From contig JBBQZO010000031.1 of NCBI GenBank assembly GCA_038207625.1, positions 13,727 through 77,726 of the forward strand: a DNA stretch of 64,000 nt, given 5' to 3'. This document shows, in pieces, positions 26,407 through 35,092 of this stretch. The notes beneath the pieces were generated by a model. That model saw only the letters and a list, made by a program, of their open reading frames with translations. It had not been told where the DNA came from and did not search any database. A program made the position numbers and the translations under genes. The stretch comes from JBBQZO01 sp038207625 (GTDB lineage Bacteria > Pseudomonadota > Gammaproteobacteria > Burkholderiales > Burkholderiaceae_D). How positions within the stretch are numbered: position 1 is the stretch's first letter; every line of letters starts with the position of its first letter.

Positions 26407-27366
26407 ATGAACCATCGTCTCAAACCGTATTTGCCGTCCCTATCCAAGCTGGGCCCGGTCATCGCCCTGCTGCTGGCGGGCGTGTTTTTCACCAGCCAGT
26501 CCGACCGTTTTCTCAGCGGACAGAATTTTTCGCTGATTCTGCAACAAGTGATGGTGGTGGGCGTGATCGCCATCGGCCAGACGCTGATCATCCTCACCGC
26601 CGGCATCGACCTGTCCTGCGGCATGGCGATGGCGCTCGGCTCGGTCATCATCACCAAGTTTGCCGTCGACTTTGGCATGCATCCGGCGCTTGCCGTGCTG
26701 TGCGGCATGCTCGCCTGCGTGCTGATCGGCTCTATCAACGGCGCGCTGGTCACCATGATCAAGCTGCCCCCGTTCATCGTCACGCTGGGGACGATGAATA
26801 TCGCGTTTGCCATCACGCAAATCTATTCGCAGGCGCAAACGGTGACGGGCATCCCCGAGGCGATGACGATGCTCGGTAACACCTTCCAGCTCGGCCAGAC
26901 CAGCATCACCTTCGGCACCGTGCTGATGCTGGCCCTGTACGGGCTGACGTGGCTGTTCCTGCGCGACACGGCGCCGGGGCGCCACATCTACGCCGTGGGC
27001 AACAACCCGGAAGCGGCGCGCCTGACCGGCATCGCCACCAACCGCGTGCTGGTGGGCGTGTACATGGCCGCCGGCATGTTCTACGGCATCGCCGCCCTGC
27101 TGTCGGTGGCGCGCATGGGCGTGGGCGATCCGCAAGCGGGACAGACCGACAACCTCGACAGCATCACCGCCGTCGTGCTGGGCGGCACCAGCCTGTTCGG
27201 CGGGCGCGGCAGCGTGCTCGGCACACTGGTCGGCGTGCTGATCGTGGGCGTGTTTCGCAACGGTCTGACGCTGATGGGCGTGCCCTCGGTGGTGCAGATA
27301 CTGGTGACGGGCATCCTGGTCATTCTTGCCGTCGCCACCGATCAACTGACACACAAGAAAGGCTGA
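26407..27366 (+). CDS. Sugar ABC transporter permease (RbsC/FrcC-like)
   Basis: 319 residues with eight to ten membrane helices. RbsC-family landmarks: GQTLIILTAGIDLSCGMAMA, GHALGSVII-like region MALGSVIITKF, PPFIVTLGTMNIAFA, and the coupling-loop stretch GRHIYAVGNNPEAARLTGI. Near the end VVLGGTSLFGGRGSVLGTLV is diagnostic. Forms the inner-membrane pore, probably as a homodimer. Confidence 0.93.
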   Translation: MNHRLKPYLPSLSKLGPVIALLLAGVFFTSQSDRFLSGQNFSLILQQVMVVGVIAIGQTLIILTAGIDLSCGMAMALGSVIITKFAVDFGMHPALAVLCGMLACVLIGSINGALVTMIKLPPFIVTLGTMNIAFAITQIYSQAQTVTGIPEAMTMLGNTFQLGQTSITFGTVLMLALYGLTWLFLRDTAPGRHIYAVGNNPEAARLTGIATNRVLVGVYMAAGMFYGIAALLSVARMGVGDPQAGQTDNLDSITAVVLGGTSLFGGRGSVLGTLVGVLIVGVFRNGLTLMGVPSVVQILVTGILVILAVATDQLTHKKG

Positions 27367-27369
27367 GCC

Positions 27370-28164
27370 ATGCACGCCACTTCCACACCGGTAGTTTTTC
27401 AGGCCCGCGGGCTGGTCAAGCGCTACGGCGGCGTGACCGCCCTCGACGGCACCGACTTTGACTTGCGCGCCGGCGAAATCCTGGCCGTGATCGGCGACAA
27501 CGGCGCCGGCAAATCCTCGCTGATCAAGGCGCTGTCGGGCGCCGTCATTCCCGACGAAGGCAGCATGCTGCTCGACGGGATGCCGGTGCATTTCCGCTCG
27601 CCGATCGACGCGCGCAAGCACGGCATCGAGACCGTCTATCAGGACCTGGCGGTTGCGCCGGCGATGACGATCGCCGAGAACATGTTCCTCGGGCGCGAAA
27701 TCCTGCGTGCGGGCTTTCTGGGCAAATGGCTGCAACTGATCGACAAGAAACGCATGCTGGCCGAGGCGGCCGCCCACATGCAGGACCTGAAAATCGGCAT
27801 CCGCTCGATGACCCAGCCGGTCGGCACGCTGTCGGGCGGCCAGCGCCAGGGCGTCGCCGTGGCGCGCAGCACCGCCTTTGCCAAGCACGTGGTGATCCTT
27901 GATGAGCCGACCGCCGCGCTGGGCGTGAAGGAAGGCAATATGGTGCTCGAACTGATACGGCGTGTGCGCGAACGTGGCTTGCCGGTGATCCTGATCAGCC
28001 ACAACATGCCGCACGTGTTCGAAATCGCCGACCGCATCCACATCCAGCGCCTGGGCAAGCGGGTCGCCGTCGTCGATCCGAAGCACATCAGCATGTCCGA
28101 CACCGTCGCGGTGATGACGGGCGCGAAAAACCCGCAAGACTTGCCGGAGCAGGCCCATGCTTAA
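27370..28164 (+). CDS. Sugar ABC transporter ATP-binding protein, single-domain (FrcA-like)
   Basis: 264 residues, 3 bp after the permease. Walker A GDNGAGKSS near residue 46, signature LSGGQRQGVAVARS, Walker B VVILDEPTAALG and switch His in LISHNMPHV. It has only one ABC domain, unlike RbsA/MglA (two, about 500 residues), so it acts as a homodimer like FrcA. The 3' end overlaps the next gene by 8 bp. Confidence 0.93.
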   Translation: MHATSTPVVFQARGLVKRYGGVTALDGTDFDLRAGEILAVIGDNGAGKSSLIKALSGAVIPDEGSMLLDGMPVHFRSPIDARKHGIETVYQDLAVAPAMTIAENMFLGREILRAGFLGKWLQLIDKKRMLAEAAAHMQDLKIGIRSMTQPVGTLSGGQRQGVAVARSTAFAKHVVILDEPTAALGVKEGNMVLELIRRVRERGLPVILISHNMPHVFEIADRIHIQRLGKRVAVVDPKHISMSDTVAVMTGAKNPQDLPEQAHA

Positions 28165-28612
28165 GGGCATCGATCCGCTGCTCACGCCCGCGTTGCTCAA
28201 GGTGCTCGCCGAGATGGGCCACGGCGACGAAATCGCGCTGGTGGACGCCAATTTCACGGCCACCACGCTGGGCGCCGGCAAGCCTTTGATCCGCCTGCCC
28301 GGCGTCGGCCTGGGCGCAAGCTGCCGCGCCGTGCTGTCGGTGTTTCCGCTGGACGCGGCCGTGGCGCAGCCGGTTGCGTTCATGGCCGTGTCGGACCGTC
28401 CCGCGGGCTATCTGTCGGCGCTGCAGCGCGCGCTGCTCGCCGAGTTTGCCACGATGGGTTGGGCCAGCGCGGACCAGTGCGAGCCGGTGGAGCGCTTCGC
28501 TTTTTACCAGCGCGTCAAGGGCGCCTACGCGATTGTGCAAACGGGCGAGATGCAGCCGTTCGCCAACTTCGTGTTCAAGAAGGGAGTCATCGCCCATGCG
28601 CTGGCCGACTGA
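28157..28612 (+). CDS. RbsD/FucU-family sugar mutarotase
   Basis: 151 residues. The N-terminus MLKGIDPLLTPALLKVLAEM then GHGDE (His22, the conserved catalytic-site His) and DANFTA are the FucU/RbsD signature; C-terminal YAIVQTGEMQPFANFVFKKG is also typical. These decameric enzymes interconvert sugar anomers or pyranose and furanose forms after import. Overlaps the ATPase gene by 8 bp, supporting a pyranose substrate whose anomer must be changed before phosphorylation. Confidence 0.92.
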   Translation: MLKGIDPLLTPALLKVLAEMGHGDEIALVDANFTATTLGAGKPLIRLPGVGLGASCRAVLSVFPLDAAVAQPVAFMAVSDRPAGYLSALQRALLAEFATMGWASADQCEPVERFAFYQRVKGAYAIVQTGEMQPFANFVFKKGVIAHALAD

Positions 28613-28656
28613 ACACCCGGCCCGGCGCGCGCGCCCCGACCCGGCCTGGGGGCAGC

Positions 28657-29934
28657 GTGTCGCGCGGCTCTGACAAGCATATCGACGTGGCAGCTGGCAC
28701 AGCGCCGCCCTCGCCCGTCGTCGACCACGCATGGCTGCGCCCGCGCGGCTCGAACCAGTTCGGCATGAGCCAGTTCAACGAGCGCGTCGTGCTGCAGGCG
28801 ATCCGTTTGCACGGCAACATGCCCAAAGCCGACCTGGCCCGCCTGACCCGGCTAAGCACGCAAACGGTGTCGCTGATCATCAACCGGCTGTTGGAAGAGC
28901 AACTGGTGCTCAAACTGGCGCCGCAACGGGGCAAGGTCGGCCAGCCATCGGTGCCGATCGTACTCAACCCGGACGGCGCGTTCTTCATCGGCGTCAAGAT
29001 CGGCCGGCGCAGTCTCGACATTCTGCTGCTCGACTTCGTGGGCAGCGTGCGTGCACGCGCGCACCAGAATTACCCCTTTCCCGATCCCGACACACTGTTT
29101 GACGACATCGCGCGCCTGCTCAAGACGGTGTGCGCACGACTGAGCCAAGCGCATCTGGCGCGCCTGTGCGGCATCGGCGTGGCCGCCCCGCTCGGTCTGG
29201 GCGGATGGCAAACCGTGCTCGGCGGTGCGCCCGAGCAGGCGGCCAAATGGGACCACATCGATATTCAGGCGCGCGTGCAGGCGATGACGGCGCTGCCGGT
29301 CGAATTTGCCAAGGACACGGCCGCCGCCTGCGTGGCCGAACTGGTGGCCGGACGGGGACGCAGCATCAGCAGCTTTCTGTATGTGTTCGTGGGCACCTTC
29401 ATCGGCGGTGGCCTGGTCATCAACAGCCACCTGCACGGCGGCTTCCAGGGCAACGCCGGCGCGATCGGCTCGCTGCCGCTTGGGCTGGCCAAAGGCGCGC
29501 GCGCGCCCGCGCCGGCCCAGATCCTGGCCGAGGCGTCGCTGTTTAGTCTCGAGCAACTGTACGGCGCCGCCGGCCTGGACGCGAGCGCCTCGTACGACGC
29601 GCGCGCGCTGCAGGCGCCGTGGTTGACACACACCACCGCCTGGCTGGACGACGCCGCGCGCGCGATCGCGCTGGCGATCAACAACGCCGCCTGCCTGCTC
29701 GACCTGGAAGGGGTGATCATCGACGGCGCGTTCGACCGCGTGCTGCTCGACCTGCTGCGCGCGGCGATCGAGACTGCGCTGGATTACTACAGTTGGGAAG
29801 GCGTGCTGCGCCCCATCGTGCTGGCCGGCGCCATCGGCGCGGACGCGCGCGCCATCGGCGGCGCGCTGCTGCCCCTGTACGCCCACTTCGCGCCCGACCG
29901 CGACCTGTTCCTGAAGGTGGCCGCGCGCGCTTGA
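28657..29934 (+). CDS. ROK-family transcriptional regulator (copy 2)
   Basis: 425 residues from GTG 28657 with GGGGG 4 nt upstream. Same plan as copy 1: winged helix (MSQFNERVVLQAIRLHGNMP, KADLARLTRLSTQTVSLIIN) and ROK domain (FFIGVKIGRRSLDILLLDFV; YVFVGTFIGGGLVINSHLHG). The zinc motif of ROK proteins is absent here too. The two proteins are near-identical over the HTH and first part of the ROK domain, so they may bind the same operators, with different effectors or as heteromers. Distal gene of the ABC operon, 44 bp after the mutarotase. Confidence 0.88.
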   Translation: MSRGSDKHIDVAAGTAPPSPVVDHAWLRPRGSNQFGMSQFNERVVLQAIRLHGNMPKADLARLTRLSTQTVSLIINRLLEEQLVLKLAPQRGKVGQPSVPIVLNPDGAFFIGVKIGRRSLDILLLDFVGSVRARAHQNYPFPDPDTLFDDIARLLKTVCARLSQAHLARLCGIGVAAPLGLGGWQTVLGGAPEQAAKWDHIDIQARVQAMTALPVEFAKDTAAACVAELVAGRGRSISSFLYVFVGTFIGGGLVINSHLHGGFQGNAGAIGSLPLGLAKGARAPAPAQILAEASLFSLEQLYGAAGLDASASYDARALQAPWLTHTTAWLDDAARAIALAINNAACLLDLEGVIIDGAFDRVLLDLLRAAIETALDYYSWEGVLRPIVLAGAIGADARAIGGALLPLYAHFAPDRDLFLKVAARA

Positions 29935-30461
29935 ATTGACGCCGTCGCGGCCATCCGGGCGCCGGTGGCCAGCGGCGCCGGCCACGTCATCGCTTTCAAG
30001 TACGCCATTGCAAGCGCTGCCAACACGAAGACCGGCGTGATCGCGCCGAGCATCGAAGCGCGACTGATGGGCAAACTGCGCCACGGCATCGGGACGCATC
30101 GGCGCACGGTCCCAGCCAGCGCTGCGAGTGATGATCGAGCACGTGGCGCACCGGGGGAGCGGCGCAAGACGAGCGCGCCGCGCCTTCGCGACGGCGCTGC
30201 GCCCACGTCGGTTTACCGCAATCGATCATCCCGGCCCTCGCCGCCGAGACAAGAAAATTGCCTTGGCGAATTTATTCGCATTGAGATAACATCAATATTC
30301 GTGATTGATCAATTTCTCGCACGATGCGTGAGGGATTCTGTAAATCGTATTCAATGCCACCACGTTTCCCGTGTAGCGGCGTGGTCCGGCAATCATTTTT
30401 TGCAAGGCGCCTCCCGCCTGCGGATGCATTGCGCGCAGCGTCTCATGTTTTAGGAATAACT
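29935..30461. other. Intergenic region without supported gene
   Basis: About 530 bp. The first half is GC-rich with open frames but no believable gene; the second half (from about 30250) is AT-rich, includes the palindrome ATTGATCAAT at 30304-30313, and probably contains the flavin reductase promoter. Confidence 0.5.
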
Positions 30462-31007
30462 ATGAAATTATTGGCATTTGCAGCAAGTAACAGCAAGAAA
30501 TCGATCAACAAGCAATTGGTGACCTATGCGGCTAGTTTGGTCGAAGGTGCCGACGTTGAAGTCTTGGATCTAAACGACTATGAAATGCCCCTATTTAGCG
30601 TCGACAAGGAAGAAGAACTCGGTCAACACCCCTTGGCGAAAGCATTTCTGCTGAAAATAGCCTCCAGCGACGCCATCATTATTTCCTTCGCCGAACATAA
30701 TGGCTCGTATAGCGCCGCCTACAAGAATCTGTTTGATTGGTGCTCGCGCATCGCGCCAAAGGTATTTCACAACAAGCCGCTGGTCTTACTCTCCACCTCG
30801 CCCGGCGCACGCGGCGGCGCAAGCGTCCTGGCCGCAGCGACCGCGTCCGCGCCATTTTTTGCCGGACACGTCAAAGCCAGTCTCTCGATCCCGAGTTTTC
30901 ATGATAATTTCGATGCTGAGCTTGGCACGTTCAAGAACCAGGAATTGAACAATCAATTGGTGTCGGCCATTGAGATGCTCAAGCAACGAGATCGTGTATC
31001 GGCATAA
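30462..31007 (+). CDS. NAD(P)H-dependent FMN reductase family protein
   Basis: 181 residues; ATG 30462 follows TAGGAATAAC. Flavodoxin-like fold: KLLAFAASNSKKSINKQLVT (phosphate loop for FMN), DLNDYEMPLFS, and IIISFAEHNGSYSAAYKNLF then DWCSRI, which match the SsuE/ArsH/chromate-reductase-like family. Would reduce FMN or quinones with NAD(P)H in the cytoplasm. The gene is noticeably less GC-rich than its neighbours (Asn/Lys AAT and AAA codons are used), which suggests transfer or relaxed selection. Confidence 0.85.
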   Translation: MKLLAFAASNSKKSINKQLVTYAASLVEGADVEVLDLNDYEMPLFSVDKEEELGQHPLAKAFLLKIASSDAIIISFAEHNGSYSAAYKNLFDWCSRIAPKVFHNKPLVLLSTSPGARGGASVLAAATASAPFFAGHVKASLSIPSFHDNFDAELGTFKNQELNNQLVSAIEMLKQRDRVSA

Positions 31008-31196
31008 GCCGTATTCCGCCAATCAATCCAAGTTGCCGACAGCGCGCAACTTGCCGACGGTGCGCGATCGGCTGCGCAGTCACTCGCTCATTCGCGCGCG
31101 CGGCATCGACCGCATTGCGCCCAACTAGCATTGGCGGCGTCGTGATATCGGATTGAACGCTCAGGCGGGCGACGCCCGTCTGACGCGGACACGGGC

Positions 31197-31244
31197 AAAA
31201 AAAACCGGCGCGGAACAAGGTCGCAACCTTGTGCCAACGCCGGC
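31197..31244 (-). terminator. Intrinsic terminator of the small exported-protein gene
   Basis: On the minus strand a long hairpin (outer arms CCGGCG 31243-31238 with CGCCGG 31210-31205, inner arms CAAGGT/ACCTTG) is followed by eight T residues (31204-31197). It lies 20 bp beyond the stop of the gene at 31265 and is the clearest Rho-independent terminator in the window. Confidence 0.88.
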
Positions 31245-31264
31245 ATGGTGCTGCGCTGCGGATA

Positions 31265-31507
31265 TTACTTCGCCATCGAGGCTTCGCCTGATGCCATTGC
31301 GGCAGCGGAGGCCGACGCTTTCTTGGCTTTTTTGGCTTTTTTGGCCGGCTTGGCCGACGCTTCACCGGAAGCCATCGCACCTGACGCGGCTGCGGATGAG
31401 GATGCGGCTGCGGCTGGCGCAGACGCTTGCGCGGACGCGGACGCGCCGGCGGCAAATGCGGATACGGCGAACAGGCTGGCGACGAGAGCGGCGATCAGTT
31501 TATTCAT
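31265..31507 (-). CDS. Small Ala/Ser/Lys-rich exported protein
   Basis: 80 residues from ATG 31507, with AAGGA 7 nt upstream. Signal peptide MNKLIAALVASLFAVSAFA. The mature ~60 residues are low complexity: Ala/Ser runs (ASSSAAASGAMASGEAS), a basic block AKPAKKAKKAKKAS and a second copy of AMASGEAS near the end. Own terminator, single-gene unit. Similar short secreted Ala/Lys-rich proteins are frequent in Oxalobacteraceae, but I know no function. Confidence 0.7.
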   Translation of the reverse strand: MNKLIAALVASLFAVSAFAAGASASAQASAPAAAASSSAAASGAMASGEASAKPAKKAKKAKKASASAAAMASGEASMAK

Positions 31508-31661
31508 TTTCAATTCCTTTGTGGCGTTCATGGAAAAAAATTGTTCTTGGTATTTCTGAGCAATTAACGACGCCCGGCAATGGTGGTTGACACTATTCAA
31601 AAATAAATGATGGATTCGCCACGTGCTATCCGGCAACCGCCACGCCGAGCCTGCGGCAAAC

Positions 31662-32870
31662 CTAGACGGCGGCATATGCACGTCCCGGTTCGCTGCGCGA
31701 GCCCAGGTAGTAAAACCACAGACTCGATACGGCAAGGCCGATCAACACTGAAAACATCACGACGGGCCGATAGTTGACCAGCAGCGCCCCGCACACGATC
31801 GGGCTGAGCGAAGCGCCAAATGCCGCCAGGCTCTGCGCGCCGTAATAACTGCCGCGCTTGCCCGCCGGCGCGATGCGGTCGATAAACAGGTAGTCGGCTG
31901 GCACGCTGATCACTTCGCCAACGGTAAAGGCCAGCGTGGCCAGCACCCAGTCGAGCACGCTGCCGGCATGCATGAAGCCCCATAAACCCAGTACATACGC
32001 CGTCACGCCGACCACCATCCAGCGAAACAGATGTGATCCGCCGATCCTGCGCCCGATCGGATACTGCAACAGGATGACCGCGAGCGCATTACTTAACAAC
32101 AGCGCGGGCATGAGCTGCGCGGCGGCCGTCGGGCCCTTCGTCTGAATCAAAAACAAGGACAGGTAGCCGGTGACAAAGCGGCCAAACACAAACGAGGTCA
32201 TCATGCCGCCCACGGTCAACAGCACCAGTTGCCGATCACGCCGCAGTTCATGAAGCGTGTTCATGAAACTGTTTTTTGCGTCCCCGTCACGCAGCGCCAA
32301 GGGCGCATCGGGCGCCGCTTGCTTGACCACATGATGGCTCAGCACCGGCGTCGTGGCCAGCGTAAACGCCGCCGAAATCCATAGCGGTGCCGCGTGTCCC
32401 AAGCCGAAAGCCCATGCCCCCAGCAACGGACCGACGGAAAACGCCACATTGTTGAGCGTGTAGGTCAGCGAAAACGCCTTGGCGCGCTGGACGGGCGGCA
32501 ACCAGTCGGCCAGCAAGGCCTTGAACGTAATCCTTTGCAACGATACGACCGTCTCGATGCAGGTGAGCGCAACAAACGCCAGTGCCACCTGCCTGGTCAT
32601 CGTCACGCCGATGCAGGCCAGCGCCAGCAGGCAACACGCCGCGATCAGCATGACGCGCTTGTCGACACGGTCGGCCAGGTAACCGGCGTACAAGCCAAAC
32701 AGGGTGGCCAGAAACACGCTGCCGCCCAGCAGCCAACCCAATGTCTGGGCTGACACCCCGTAGTGCTCCGTCAGATAAATCGCCAGGTACGGCAGTCCGA
32801 CCGAGCGCCCCATACCAAAGATGGCCGTGCTCAACAGCAGACGCTTCACCGCAGGGGAATAGGAAGACAT
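31662..32870 (-). CDS. MFS efflux-type transporter
   Basis: 402 residues from ATG 32870 (AAGGTG upstream). Twelve membrane helices of the DHA1/MdtH-like type. The loop after TM2 reads GYLADRVDKRVML, a variant of the MFS motif A (GxLaDrxGrrxxl), and PYLAIYLTEHYGVSAQTLGW forms the first periplasmic loop. Divergently transcribed from an SgrR-like regulator across 98 bp, an arrangement like E. coli sgrR/setA in logic: the regulator may control efflux of a sugar or related compound (inference). Confidence 0.8.
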   Translation of the reverse strand: MSSYSPAVKRLLLSTAIFGMGRSVGLPYLAIYLTEHYGVSAQTLGWLLGGSVFLATLFGLYAGYLADRVDKRVMLIAACCLLALACIGVTMTRQVALAFVALTCIETVVSLQRITFKALLADWLPPVQRAKAFSLTYTLNNVAFSVGPLLGAWAFGLGHAAPLWISAAFTLATTPVLSHHVVKQAAPDAPLALRDGDAKNSFMNTLHELRRDRQLVLLTVGGMMTSFVFGRFVTGYLSLFLIQTKGPTAAAQLMPALLLSNALAVILLQYPIGRRIGGSHLFRWMVVGVTAYVLGLWGFMHAGSVLDWVLATLAFTVGEVISVPADYLFIDRIAPAGKRGSYYGAQSLAAFGASLSPIVCGALLVNYRPVVMFSVLIGLAVSSLWFYYLGSRSEPGRAYAAV

Positions 32871-32968
32871 GGCACAGCACCTTGTGGAAGTGGAAACAGG
32901 GTTCCAGTGTGCGCAAGAAAGGTGAAAAATATAATGGATTATAATTTCAAAAAAATTTCCTCTTTTCC
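32871..32968. promoter_or_regulatory. Divergent MFS/SgrR-like control region
   Basis: 98 bp with an AT-rich core around 32925-32960 (AATATAATGGATTATAATTT contains two TATAAT-like hexamers). Both promoters and any SgrR-like binding site must lie here. Confidence 0.5.
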
Positions 32969-34654
32969 ATGAAACTCCTGGCGCAATACCGTCGTCTGCA
33001 TACACTGGTCAACAGTCTGGGTACCCAACCAGGTCTGCCCGCGCTCGCCCTGGGTATGCACTGTAGCGAACGCAACATGCGCAACCTGCTGGCCAAGATG
33101 CAGGCGCGCGGCTGGTTGCGCTGGTCGGCCGGGCGCGGGCGCGGCCACTATTCCCAACTGGACTGGCTGATCACGCCGGACGCGCTGGCGCTGGACCAGA
33201 TGTCGGACTTGCTGCGCCAGGGCGATCTGGAGCAGGCGTTTTCCCACCTCAACGAAGCCCAGCGCAGTGCCTTTAGTGCGCGCCTTCCCGACTACCTGGG
33301 CATCGGCGACGCCACCTGCCGCAGCTTGCGCATGCCGCTGTATCGGATGGTGGAGAGTCTTGATCCGCTGGACATCACGTCGCGCTTGGAAGCGTACCTG
33401 GTGCGGCAAGTGTTTAGTCGGCTTACCGAATTTGACCCGGCCACACAAACCGTGATCCCGGCGCTGGCCCACCACTGGGAAGCGCAGCACGATGCATCGG
33501 TGTGGCACTGCTGGTTGCGCCCCGGCCTGACGTTTCATGACGGCACGCCACTGCGCGCAGAGGACGTGCAGGTGAGTTTCCTGCGCTTGCGCGAGCACAG
33601 CAAAACCTATCGGCGTCTGTATCAACACATCACCGGCATCGAGGTCGGCGCCGACCTGCGCGTGAGCTTTCATCTGGACGCCCCGCACCATCTGTGGCCG
33701 CACTGTCTCACGGCGGCAAGTTCGTCGATTGTGCCAACGCGCCGCGGCGCCGACTTCAGTCGCATGCCCATCGGCAGCGGCGCCTTCAAGGTGGTGCGCA
33801 ACAATGCCTTTCAGCTGACGTTTCGGGCGTTTAAACACTACTATCGCGAGCGCCCTTTACTTGATGAAATTGATCTCTGGGCACTGGAAAATACCGCCGA
33901 CAATCCCGGGCTCGACCTGCAGTTTGGCTACAACAGCGCCGCTGGCGCGGCCAACACCCGGCTCAGTGCCACACTGGCCGGCTGCACCTACCTGGTGTGC
34001 AACCCGCGCTCGGCACCGTTTCGCAGCCAGGCACAACGCCTCGCGTTGGCCGACTGGATGGCGCCAGCTCGCTGGCTCGCGCCCGACGACCCAGCCCACC
34101 GGGCCGCCGGCGGCCTGCTCGATCGATGGAAGCACCGCAGCACCGATGGCTGTGCCGCCAGCCCCTTCCCTGCCGGCACCATGCTGCGCCTCGTCAGCTC
34201 AAAAACCCCGGAAATGACGGCGCTTGCGCAGGCGGTCTGCGCGCGCTTGCGTGCCGGCGGCGTGCAACTGACGCATGTCGAGTTGCCCACGTCCGAGTGG
34301 AAGAAGCACGCGCATTTTGAGCATGCCGATCTGGTGCTCACGCGTGAGGCGATGTATCACGACCCGCACTTTGGCTGTTTCGACTGGTTTTCGGCGGACA
34401 TCATGTTGCGCCGCTGGATGCCGCCACGCCATCTGGCCTGGCTCGATGGGGCGCTGTACTGCGCCCAAACCGAGGCCCACGCAGGGCGCCGCATGGACAT
34501 CTTCGAAGACATCGCCCGCAAGCTGGTCCGGCACGCGCTGATGATCGTGCTCACCCACGAGGTGCAGGTACTGGAGGTCGCCCCCCATGTGGCCGGCGTG
34601 CACATCACGCCGTTCGGCTTCGCCGCCTTCGAGGAGTTATGGTTGCGCCGCTAA
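32969..34654 (+). CDS. SgrR-like transcriptional regulator with solute-binding domain
   Basis: 561 residues. N-terminal winged helix of the SgrR_N type (residues 1-115, LARYRRL-like start KLLAQYRRLHTLVNSLG and GMHCSERNMRNLLAKMQARG). From about residue 150 the protein is a type 5 (oligopeptide) periplasmic-binding-protein fold without signal peptide: HWEAQHDASVWHCWLRPGLT and FHDGTPLRAEDVQVSFLRL. SgrR binds small molecules through this domain and acts on sugar-phosphate stress genes. A matching solute could be sensed here and control the divergent MFS. Confidence 0.87.
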   Translation: MKLLAQYRRLHTLVNSLGTQPGLPALALGMHCSERNMRNLLAKMQARGWLRWSAGRGRGHYSQLDWLITPDALALDQMSDLLRQGDLEQAFSHLNEAQRSAFSARLPDYLGIGDATCRSLRMPLYRMVESLDPLDITSRLEAYLVRQVFSRLTEFDPATQTVIPALAHHWEAQHDASVWHCWLRPGLTFHDGTPLRAEDVQVSFLRLREHSKTYRRLYQHITGIEVGADLRVSFHLDAPHHLWPHCLTAASSSIVPTRRGADFSRMPIGSGAFKVVRNNAFQLTFRAFKHYYRERPLLDEIDLWALENTADNPGLDLQFGYNSAAGAANTRLSATLAGCTYLVCNPRSAPFRSQAQRLALADWMAPARWLAPDDPAHRAAGGLLDRWKHRSTDGCAASPFPAGTMLRLVSSKTPEMTALAQAVCARLRAGGVQLTHVELPTSEWKKHAHFEHADLVLTREAMYHDPHFGCFDWFSADIMLRRWMPPRHLAWLDGALYCAQTEAHAGRRMDIFEDIARKLVRHALMIVLTHEVQVLEVAPHVAGVHITPFGFAAFEELWLRR

Positions 34655-35092
34655 TCGCTGCGGCGCGGTCAGGCTGATGGGCTCGCCGGCGCATCGATAT
34701 TGCGACAGAAAGCTGGCGTTCGCCTCTCACGGTTGCGATCGTCGCGCACGCGTCGATGCGAACCGCAGTTGGCTGGCAAATGTGGCCGATTGCTGCGCCG
34801 TCGACAGAAATCTCATTGACATGTTCGATCCGGACGGTGTATTCAATGTTTATTACAGGAAGCATTCTGGCAGCGGGGGAACATAGAATGGGAAACGAAT
34901 CGCGCCGCCACAGATGAGCCGCCGGCATGGGCTGACATATTCTTTGCATTGAAACTAACAATATTGAACCAGCAACGCGCTGCACGCTCGGGCGTGCAAT
35001 CGCGCGGCAATGACGATCCGGTAACGCGCACGCCACGATAGCGCCGTATCGGTCGTACGGACTGCGCCGTCAGATGGAGTAAAGGATACAAC
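34655..35092. other. Intergenic region without supported gene
   Basis: About 440 bp between the SgrR-like regulator and the sensor kinase. Open frames lack credible starts and composition. The later part is less GC-rich and probably holds the kinase promoter. Confidence 0.5.

Noticed and set aside
26440..28383. 647-residue minus-strand ORF across the ABC permease and ATPase
   Set aside because: Covers several well-supported plus-strand genes; His-rich shadow.
29787..30206. Hydrophobic ORF on the minus strand beyond ROK2
   Set aside because: Short run of apparent membrane residues, no ribosome site or motif; overlaps the ROK2 3' end.
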